Assembly (NCBI RefSeq): GCF_963576615.1
Contig: NC_088708.1
Span: 51,571,196 to 51,635,195 of the forward strand
Direction of reading: 5' to 3'
Source of the DNA: Watersipora subatra
Taxonomy: Eukaryota > Bryozoa > Gymnolaemata > Cheilostomatida > Watersiporidae
DNA length: 64,000 nucleotides
In this document: piece by piece, positions 47,451 to 56,530 of the stretch
Layout: each line of letters begins with the position of its first letter
Numbering within the stretch: the first letter of the stretch is position 1
Notes under the pieces: generated by a model
Told to the model about the DNA's origin: nothing
Databases searched by the model: none
What the model saw: only the letters and a program-made list of their open reading frames with translations
Position numbers and translations under genes: made by a program

Positions 47451-47591
47451 AGTAATGAGAAAAATTAAACTCGCGCTTGCAACGATAATTGAAAGTAAAA
47501 TAATAAAACATACAAAAATTAAAAACAACAAAAATCATGTTCATTCGTAAAAATTGACTTGTCTAAATTATACTAGCTTATCTATTTATAG

Positions 47592-50062
47592 CCCCACTTC
47601 TACCTACACATATTCCATCTCTTGTATACTTCTACCTACACATATTCCATCTCTTGCATACTTCTACCTACACATATTCCATTTCTTGTATACTTCTAAC
47701 TATACATATACCATCTCTTGTATACTTCTACCTACACATATTCCATCTCTTGTATACTTCTACCTACATATATTCCATCTCTTGTAAACTTCTACCTACA
47801 CATATTCCATCTCTTGTATACTTCTACCTACACATATTCCATTTCTTGTATGCTTCTACCTACACATATTCCATCTCTTGTATACTTCTACCTACACATA
47901 TTCCATCTCTTGTACACTTCTACCTACACATATACCATCTCTTGTATATTACTACCTACACATATTCCATCCCTTGTATACTTCTACCTACACATATTCC
48001 ATCTCTTGTACACTTCTACCTACACATATTCCATCTCTTGTATACTTCTACCTACACATATTCCATCTCTTGTATACTTCTACCTACACATACTCCATCT
48101 CTTGTAAACTTCTACCTACACATATTCCATCTCTTGTAAACTTCTACCTACACATATTCCATCTCTTGTATATTACTACCTACACATATACCATCTCTTG
48201 TATATTACTACCTACACATATTCCATCCCTTGTATACTTCTACCTACACATATTCCATCTCTTGTACACTTCTACCTACACATATTCCATCTCTTGTATA
48301 CTTCTACCTACACATATTCCATCTCTTGTATACTTCTACCTACACATACTCCATCTCTTGTAAACTTCTACCTACACATATTCCATCTCTTGTAAACTTC
48401 TACCTACACATATTCCATCTCTTGTATATTACTACCTACACATATTCCATCACTTGTATACTTCTACCTACACATATTCCATCTCTTGTACACTTCTACC
48501 TACACATATTCCATCTCTTGCATACTTCTACCTACACATATTCCATTTCTTGTATGCTTCTACCTACACATATTCCATCTCTTGTACACTTCTACCTACA
48601 CATATACCATCTCTTGTATATTACTACCTACACATATTCCATCCCTTGTATACTTCTACCTACACATATTCCATCTCTTGTACACTTCTACCTACACATA
48701 TACCATCTTTTGTATATTACTACCTACACATATTCCATCTCTTGAACACTTCTACCTACACATATTACATCTCTTGTATACTTCTACCTACACATATTCC
48801 ATCTCTTGTATACTTCTACCTACACATATTCCATCTCTTGTATACTTCTACCTACATATATTCCATCTCTTGTAAACTTCTACCTACACATATTCCATCT
48901 CTTGTATACTTCTACCTACACATATTCCATCTCTTGTATACTTCTACCTACATATATTCCATCTCTTGTAAACTTCTACCTACACATATTCCATCTCTTG
49001 TATACTTCTACCTACACATATTCCGTTTCTTGTATGCTTCTACCTACACATATTCCATCTCTTGTATACTTCTACCTACACATATTCCATCTCTTGTACA
49101 CTTCTACCTACACATATACCATCTCTTGTATATTACTACCTACACATATTCCATCCCTTGTATACTTTTACCTACACATATTCCATCTCTTGTACACTTC
49201 TACCTACACATATTCCATCTCTTGTATACTTCTACCTACACATATTCCATCTCTTGCATACTTCTACCTACACATACTCCATCTCTTGTAAACTTCTACC
49301 TACACATATTCCATCTCTTGTAAACTTCTACCTACACATATTCCATCTCTTGTATACTTCTACCTACACATATTCCATCTCTGGTATACTTCTACTTACA
49401 CATATTCCATCTCTTGCATACTTCTACCTACACATATTCCATCTCTTGTATACTTCTACCTACACATATTCCATCTCTTGTATACTTCTACCTACACATA
49501 TTCCATCTCTTGTATACTTCTACCTACACATATTCCATCTCTTGTATATTACTACCTACACATATTCCATCTCTTGCATACTTCTACCTACACATACTCC
49601 ATCTCTTGTAAACTTCTACCTACACATATTCCATCCCTTGTATACTTCTACCTACACATATTTCATCTCTTGTAAACTTCTACCTACACATATTCCATCT
49701 CTTGTATACTTCTACCTACACATATTCTATCTCTTGTATATTTCTACCTACACCTATTCCATCGCTTGTATTCTTCTACCTACACATATTCCATCTCTTG
49801 TACACTTCTACCTACACATATACCATCTCTTGTATATTACTACCTACACATATTCCATCCCTTGTATACTTCTACCTACACATATTCCATCTCTTGTACA
49901 CTTCTACCTACACATATTCCATCTCTTGCACACTTTTGCCTACACATATTCCATCTCTTGTATACTTCTACCTACTCATATTCTATCTCTTGTATACTTC
50001 TACCTACACATATTTCATCTCTTGTATACTTCTACCTACACATATAACATTTCTTGTATCAT
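47592..50062 (+). repeat. 32-bp minisatellite, about 77 copies
   Basis: Unit TACTTCTACCTACACATATT plus CCATCTCTTGTA. Variants (CATCCCTT, ACATACTCC, TTGTAAAC, TATATTACTACC) recur in blocks. For example 47941-48160 and 48197-48416 are the same at a 256-bp offset (8 units). Since 32 is not a multiple of 3 and the unit lacks forward stops, all three plus frames stay open for long stretches, giving spurious ORFs of up to 367 codons. Confidence 0.95.
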
Positions 50063-50284
50063 TATCCCAATCAGCAGGCTGGAAGGATGGCTCATAGGAG
50101 TTTCTGCCTCAGTAGACACGGTTTTATATCTCATATACGTTGGATGCCATTTTAACCACTTTTAAGTTAAATGGCCATTATACCGGCAGCAGGCTTTAAT
50201 TTAATGCTTAATGCAAGTACAGTTATTGCAATTAAAGTTAAGTGAACTTTAATTAAGTTAATTTAACATATGGTACATATGTAA

Positions 50285-51025
50285 CATATATGTACCTTGC
50301 TTATAGCGATAGGCTTGGTCCTTGGTACCTTGCTTATGTACCTTGGTATATGGTACCTTGGTATATGGTACCTTGGTATGTACCTTGCTTATAGCGATAG
50401 GCTTGGTCCTTGGTACCTTGCTTATGTACCTTGGTACCTTGGTATATAGTACCTTGGTATGTACCTTGCTTATAGCGATAGGCTTGGTCCTTGGTACCTT
50501 GCTTATGTACCTTGGTACCTTGGTATATAGTACCTTGGTATGTACCTTGCTTATAGCGATAGGCTTGGTCCTTGGTACCTTGCTTATGTACCTTGGTATA
50601 TAGTACCTTGGTATGTACCTTGCTTATAGCAACAGGCTTGGTCCTTGGTACCTTGCTTATGTACCTTGGTATATAGTACCTTGGTATGTACCTTGCTTAT
50701 AGCGATAGGCTTGGTCCTTGGTACCTTGCTTATGTACCTTGGTATATAGTACCTTGGTATGTACCTTGCTTATAGCGATAGGCTTGGTCCTTGATACCTT
50801 GCTTATGTACCTTGGTATGTACCTTGCTTATAGCGATAGGCTTGGTCCTTGGTACCTTGCTTATGTACCTTGGTACCTTGGTATATGGTACCTTGGTATG
50901 TACCTTGCTTATAGCGATAGGCTTGGTCCTTGGTACCTTGCTTATGTACCTTGGTACCTTGGTATATGGTACCTTGGTATATGGTACCTTGGTATGTACC
51001 TTGCTTATAGCGATAGGCTTGGTCC
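50285..51025 (+). repeat. Complex minisatellite, about 73-84-bp unit with internal subrepeats
   Basis: About ten copies of TACCTTGCTTATAGCGATAG plus GCTTGGTCCTTGGTACC and a variable number of TACCTTGGTATATGG subunits. Length differences between copies come from gain or loss of the short subunit. GGTACC is prominent. Open frames on both strands are artefacts. Confidence 0.92.
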
Positions 51026-51445
51026 CAAATTTCCTCACTATAACACTCTTGGTGGAATTAATAGTTTATTTTTGCAACCAGAACATACATGGAATGACCA
51101 GTGCTGTCTTTATGGTAGAATAGAAATATTCATGGCTGGTATTACTTGATGCACCCAGCCATTAGTATTAGCCAAAGGGGGATTGTTTGAGCCATAGATG
51201 TGACAGCGATGGGAGTGTGAAGTCATTAAGAACGCTTGTTTAACCTTAGTATTTTACTTTTAAACTTTGTGCATGGTTAATTTAGTGATGTTAGACTATA
51301 AATTATTGGAAAAAATTATGTGATAGAATACCAATAATTATATGTAAATATAACATTCTTTTTAATTTCGCAAATGTGGCATCTTTACAGAGGTACCGTC
51401 AAGCTTTTCCTTGGTCAATGGTTTTATACTTTGAGCGTTTGCCTC

Positions 51446-51603
51446 ATATGACAGACGCTTGAGTCATATGACAGGTGCTTGCTTCATATGACAGATGCTT
51501 GTGTCATATGACAGGTGTTTGTTTTACATGACATGTGTTTGTCTCATATGACTGGTGCTTACCTCATATGACCGGTATTTGCCTCATGAGACAGGTATTT
51601 GCA
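51446..51603 (+). repeat. 20-bp minisatellite, about eight diverged copies
   Basis: Unit approximately TCATATGACAGGTGCTTGCC, with substitutions in most copies. Last of the minisatellite cluster. Confidence 0.9.
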
Positions 51604-53580
51604 CATTTGCTAATTTATAGTTGACGAAGCCAGACACAGTTATCATGTACCCTAGTCTGCCAAATATCAAAATAAAAACTACCGTAATTTCACAATTGTG
51701 AGGGACACAGCTCAAATATTCACCACAACCCTTACAAGCTGCCTGCATAAAATTAGGGTTTGCACTTAAATGCAAGGAGATTAGAAAACTTCTTTCTATG
51801 ACGCTACTAGATGGGGCTACTGCGATTGGTCGATGGGGTGTTTGAGATTAACAATTATAGGTTTACGCTAGCCAAACTAAATGTTTCATAGATTCAGCCA
51901 ACTTACGGTATATGAAATTGGTTGAACTACGATTTTGTTAGCAAAGCAATTACATTACTAGCTAATCATTCATTGTTAATGTATTAATGATCAGCAGTGT
52001 ATAGCTACAAGTTACCTCACTACTCTAGCTACTCCATACTAACACTCAATATATGCTTACTATGTTATGTTACAGAGAATTGAATAGTGCATATTGGTGA
52101 TGACTGTCGATTTCAGATTTATGAGTTTACAAATAACAACAAATTGATGTTTGTTTCATTATTAAAATATAAGTGCAGTTGTTTTTTGTCTTCTGATTGA
52201 ACTCGAAAATAACTTTGGACTTGTCTCCCCACTCTGCTACTGGTGTGAGCATTTATTCAAAATATGGCAACTGCCCTTTTTTCAGCAGTCTCATTATGTA
52301 ATACTTAATGTAACGCCAGGTGGGGAATAGCTGAAAAGGGAAATTTCTTTTTTGTTTCGGAACTTTTAGAAAATGTGTGAAGAATTCTAGCTGTTCAGGT
52401 AAAATTTAAACATGTTGCTTTAAAATAACAACCGTATCAGTTTCCAGCTTAGTCTTTATCACTACCTTGGTGACAGCAGAATAGTTGTAATAGGCACAAT
52501 GGCTGAAAATCTTGCAGTAGCAGAATACTGAACAGGACAAAATTGTTAGTGGGACAATAAACCGTGGTTCTATAGGAATACACACAGCTCAGTAAATGAG
52601 ACCTTGTAATCTCATCAGTGCGACATGTTGTCTCATGAGCTTTTGACAATAGTACCACCTTTTATTTTTATTTACACAATAGTTCATGCGCTTGAATTAA
52701 TGGAATACAGACAAATAATGACAAAATCTAATAATAATAAATAATAACAATGACAAAAATAATGATGAGAATCTGTTTCACAGATTTTCTCTTTTCTTGG
52801 TTCTTTACGCAGTGAGCGGGCCAAGGAAGTGAAGTTAACATGTAACTTCCTCCTGTCAAAACAGAGAAAGGATGGGGCTGGGCAGAAAATTTTGAGTCTT
52901 GCGAACAGAGGAAATATATAGAGGCAGATGACTTCCAGATTCACAATACTTGTTGGGCATTACTAAGTCTAATGGCTGTAAGGTGCCAAACATGCTAGTA
53001 TATGTGGAATAAGTGTTTGTGAATGCAAAGCTGTCCTTTTTAACAACATAGGGATTAATGACTTGCTCACCAGTGTGTTGAATCAACTGACTATTAAAAT
53101 ACTAGTGCAGACAAGTATTTAGGTAAGTTCAGCAAAGTATGTTTAAAAAGAAAACGAATTGTCTACTCTCTTTGCAAGTGAGTTGGGAAAATAAGAAGAC
53201 AATTCCAAATTTCATGCTATGGAGCTAACAATGTGCAGTTGTAAGCTAAATACTTTTTGCCAGTGCAGTCAATGTTGTGCAATAGACATTTACAGTGCCA
53301 CAAAATACGCATCATCCTTTAATTATGTTTGCCAATTCTTGTAGTTTGTTAGAACCAGAAGCTTTTGAACTAGTTTATTTGAAATTAATTTTAGCCGTAT
53401 GACCATCCAAAATAAAATTAGTAGATATAAAATGTTAAATAAAAAACAGAAAAATCGGAAATTGTTAAAAGAAAAGTTTTTAGTTTATGTGTGACTATAC
53501 AGTCATTAAATTAAAAAATCTAGTTCAGCTTTTCATTATGAATGGTCAAATGGGTGAGCTTGAGAAGAAACCGATAATGC
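51604..53580. other. No recognised gene
   Basis: AT-rich. Short minus-strand open frames at 52449-52658 and 52684-53086 lack recognisable domains or convincing splice sites. Confidence 0.45.
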
Positions 53581-53665
53581 TATATATATAAATATATATA
53601 TATATATAGAGTAATGTCCCGCTTCTCTAGCATAGTGCTCTATTACTAGAAGTAAGAGCTAAAGT

Positions 53666-53808
53666 ATAAAAGAAGTAGGAGATGACTAAAAATGAGTTTT
53701 TGTTACTAATAGTTTCATGTACAGAGTACAATCATCAGACGATTGTACTCTGTACATGAAACTATTAGTAACAAAAACTCATTTTTAGTCATCTCTTACT
53801 TCTTTTAT
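53666..53808. repeat. Long palindrome, 68-bp arms, 7-base loop
   Basis: 53666-53733 and 53741-53808 are reverse complements with one mismatch (GTAGGAGATG versus GTAAGAGATG). The loop is ATCAGAC. The arm sequence looks like a PLE 3' UTR and holds a hammerhead-type core on the minus strand. A short (TA)n tract follows, then the PLE at 53828. Confidence 0.9.
53702..53742 (-). ncRNA. Hammerhead ribozyme-like motif in the palindrome
   Basis: On the minus strand: CTGATGA (complement of 53732-53738), stem II TGTAC/GTACA, GAA, then AC-TATTA-GT and A, the same minimal stem III layout as in the two PLEs. Adjacent stem I pairing is only about two bases, so it is probably a truncated, inverted copy and not self-cleaving as it stands. 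Confidence 0.6.
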
Positions 53809-53871
53809 ATATATATACATATACATATATATACTAATAAATTATTTAAAAGCAATACTTATCTTTTTTCT

Positions 53872-53912
53872 CAGCTACTGTCAGTTTCATGATATTATCA
53901 TTCATCAGGCTG
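53872..53912 (-). ncRNA. Hammerhead ribozyme motif, mirror copy in the left PLE arm
   Basis: The inverted counterpart of 54556-54596. The core is kept, with a one-base change in the stem II loop. Confidence 0.75.
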
Positions 53913-54134
53913 TGTTGAAATAAACAAGATGGTGACTAATCTCTTCCTGGCTATTTTTCCCTCCTTTAGTTCTTATTGTTTAATTTCCTCTTCTTCTGAT
54001 TGGTTGTTGGTTAGTAGCTACAAAATGAGAGAGAAGATAACTTCTGGAATGACGACAGGTTGAGACTAATTCAGATTTTTTATTAAGTGTTGCTAAGTCA
54101 GGTCTATTAATGATGTAGTATTTTTCTGTCAAAC

Positions 54135-54488
54135 ATAGGACTTTGTGAAACTGACTTTAAAACACGATATAGTAACCACAAAACTAGTATCAAAAATAGC
54201 ACCAAGCGAAACGCAACTGAACTAAGCAAACACATTTGGAAACTGAAAGACCAAGACATTGACTACAAACTAGACTGGACTGTACTAAAACAAACAAAAT
54301 CATACAACAACTCCAGCAAAAGGTGCAACCTATGTTTGACAGAAAAATACTACATCATTAATAGACCTGACTTAGCAACACTTAATAAAAAATCTGAATT
54401 AGTCTCAACCTGTCGTCATTCCAGAAGTTATATTCTCTCTCATTTTGTAGCTACTAACCAACAACTAATCAGAAGAAGAGGAAATTAA
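54135..54488 (+). CDS. PLE GIY-YIG endonuclease, C-terminal fragment
   Basis: Reads IGLCETDFKTRYSNHKTS, then NATELSKHIWKLKDQD and DYKLDWTVLK, KRCNLCLTEKYYIINRPD, LATLNKKSELVSTCRH and a stop at 54486-54488. It is uninterrupted but has lost the cysteine cluster, linker and RT. It keeps the YIGL-type strand, the Arg and His of the GIY-YIG fold and the C-terminal CxxC. From about 54329 on it also lies in the inverted right arm, so a mirror copy is present on the minus strand at the left. Confidence 0.82.
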   Translation: MGLCETDFKTRYSNHKTSIKNSTKRNATELSKHIWKLKDQDIDYKLDWTVLKQTKSYNNSSKRCNLCLTEKYYIINRPDLATLNKKSELVSTCRHSRSYILSHFVATNQQLIRRRGN

Positions 54489-54555
54489 ACAATAAGAACT
54501 AAAGGAGGGAAAAATAGCCAGGAAGAGATTAGTCACCATCTTGTTTATTTCAACA

Positions 54556-54596
54556 CAGCCTGATGAATGAGAATATCATGAAACTGACAGTAGCTG
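54556..54596 (+). ncRNA. Hammerhead ribozyme motif in second PLE
   Basis: Stem I CAGC (54556-54559) pairs with GCTG (54593-54596). Core CTGATGA is at 54560-54566, stem II ATGA/TCAT, and GAA at 54580-54582. Minimal stem III is A-C (54583-54584) with G-T (54590-54591) around TGACA, followed by A at 54592, the predicted cleavage site. Confidence 0.8.
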
Positions 54597-54719
54597 AGAA
54601 AACAGATAAGTATTGCTTTTAAATAATTTATTAGTATATAGCTGCTCCAATATATTGTTGAGCACTCTAACTTTAGTAATACTAGTTCATAATTCTTAGG
54701 AATTTATAGTTTATATATA

Positions 54720-54799
54720 TATAATTTATTTCCATATTATTTCCATAACATTTCCATAATTCTTTTCCATAGTTTTTTTATATATATATATATTTTTCC

Positions 54800-54845
<46 letters not shown>
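54720..54845. repeat. (TA)n and TTTCCAT low-complexity tract
   Basis: TATATA runs mixed with TTTCCATA. It borders the TGGAAA-rich element. Confidence 0.85.
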
Positions 54846-54848
<3 letters not shown>

Positions 54849-56288
54849 GGATCGCTAAATATATTATGGAAATGTTTACTTTTCCATATCCATAAACATA
54901 AATATTTCCATAATTTTATGGAAATGGATATGGAAACTTTATTTTAGAAATATGGAAATGTTATAGAAATGGAAAAAATATGGAAATGAATTATGGAAAT
55001 GTTATGGAAATGGAAATAATATGGAAATGAATTATGGAAATGTTATGGAAATGGAAAAAAATATGGAAATGAATTATGGAAATGGAAATAATATGGAAAT
55101 AAATTATGGAAATGGAAATAATATGGAAATAAATTATGGAAATGGAAATAATATGGAAATAAATTATGGAAAGGGTATGGAAATGGAAATAATATGGAAA
55201 TGGAAATGAATTATGGAAAATTTATGGAAATGGAAATAATATAGAAATGAATTATGGAAATTGTAACATACACGTAATCCAAGATATAAACAGAGGGGAG
55301 TTATATTGTATAGACTAGGCTACATGAATAGACAATGTTAATACACAAACAGCTAACATCAGTGGTATTACAAAAACTATTAAAGGGGTCTGGAAGAAAC
55401 TAACTCAAATTGTCTCTTGCTCGGCTACATGTATAGACAATGGTTACACACAAACCCAGCTAACATCCGTGGTATTACAGAAACTATTAAAGGGGCCTAC
55501 AAGAAATTAACTCAAATTGTCTCTGGACTTGGCTACATGTACAGACAATGGTAGCACAAAACCCAGCTAACATCAGTGGTATTACAGAAACTATTAAGGG
55601 AGTCTGAAAGAAACTATCTCAAATCGTCTCTGACTTAGTTATAGGCAATGGTAGCATACAGCTTTGATGTTGCCTGGACCCTAAATAAAGTATATTAGCA
55701 AGCAAATATCATATTCATATTATGTATACATTAATCACATGTTCGGGAAGAGTTGACGATTGCACACACACACACACTCATTTGACACGCAAGCGCGCAC
55801 ACATACGTACACACCAGGGATCGCTAAACATATTATGGAAATTTTTACTTTTTCATTTCCATAAACATAAATATTTCCATAATTTTATGGAAATGGAAAT
55901 TTTATTTTAGAAATACGGAAATGTTATGGAAATGGAAATAATATAGAAATGAATTATGGAAATGTTATGGAAATGGAAAAAATATGGAAATGAATTATGG
56001 AAATGTTATGGAAATGGAAATAATATGGAAATAAATTATGGAAATGTTATGGAACTGGAAAAAAAACTATGGAAAAGAATTATGGAAATGTTATGGAAAT
56101 AATATGGAAATAAATTATGGAAATGTTATGGAAATGGAAATAATATGGAAATAAATTATGGAAATGGAAATAATATGGAAATGAATTATGGAAATGTTAT
56201 GGAAGTAATATGGAAATTAATTATGGAAATGGAAATAATATGGAAATGAATTATGGAAATGGAAATTGTGACAAACACGTAATCCCTG
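54846..56288. mobile_element. Element(s) with CAGGGAT ends, filled with TGGAAA repeats
   Basis: Two similar blocks. 54846 to about 55282 starts CAGGGATCGCTAAATATATT and ends GTAACATACACGTAATCC. 55815-56288 starts CAGGGATCGCTAAACATATT and ends ACACGTAATCCCTG. CAGGGAT and ATCCCTG form a short TIR. Inside are ATTTCCATAATTTTATGGAA hairpins and then 6-bp-based tandem TATGGAAATGGAAATAATA. Block one is preceded and block two followed by TATATA, so the whole may be one element with an internal duplication. hAT-like ends are possible but not proven. Confidence 0.6.
55317..55640 (+). repeat. Three copies of a 105-108-bp tandem repeat
   Basis: Between the two TGGAAA blocks. Unit markers are GGCTACATGTATAGACAATG, CCAGCTAACATCAGTGGTAT and ACTCAAATTGTCTCT. 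The copies differ by about ten percent. Confidence 0.85.
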
Positions 56289-56530
56289 ATATATATATAT
56301 ATATAGCCTATATATATATATATATGTCTTTTACAATTTGTATAATATAAGAACCTTGGAATGTAACAGTTTTCGGAATGGATTACTTACGGTGTGGGAG
56401 AGAGGGGTCTATTGTGCATAAATATGCTTTTAATGGTGGACCACAACACTAAGCACACTGTTTAACAGCTTGTGAACTCTGGAATGGTGCTAAACAAATC
56501 CTTCAAAGCTGTAGTATAAATTTTTACATC
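56289..56530. other. Presumed 5' flank of the gene at 56531
   Basis: It begins with a (TA)n tract to about 56325, then mixed sequence. No clear TATA box can be separated from the microsatellite. Confidence 0.3.

Larger units (their letters stand above)
53828..54640 (+). mobile_element. Penelope-like element with 312-bp inverted arms
   Basis: 53828-54139 and 54329-54640 are inverted copies of equal length (312 bp) with a few mismatches, around a 189-bp unique core. The right arm holds the PLE C-terminus and 3' UTR in sense orientation; the left arm is its inverted copy. Most of the element, including RT, is absent. The family differs in sequence from the PLE at 30561-31602 but has the same plan. 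Confidence 0.88.

Noticed and set aside
47592-50165. Long repetitive open frames (up to 367 codons) as a fibrous or membrane protein gene
   Set aside because: All three frames are open with the same peptide repeat, which follows from a stop-poor 32-bp unit. No start context, splice signal or unique domain.
46284-51603. CRISPR-like array
   Set aside because: Repeats are directly adjacent without unique spacers, there are no cas genes, and the surrounding DNA is eukaryotic.
53740-53780. Second hammerhead on the plus strand of the 68-bp palindrome
   Set aside because: The plus strand reads CAGACGA at the core position where CTGANGA is needed; only the minus strand fits.
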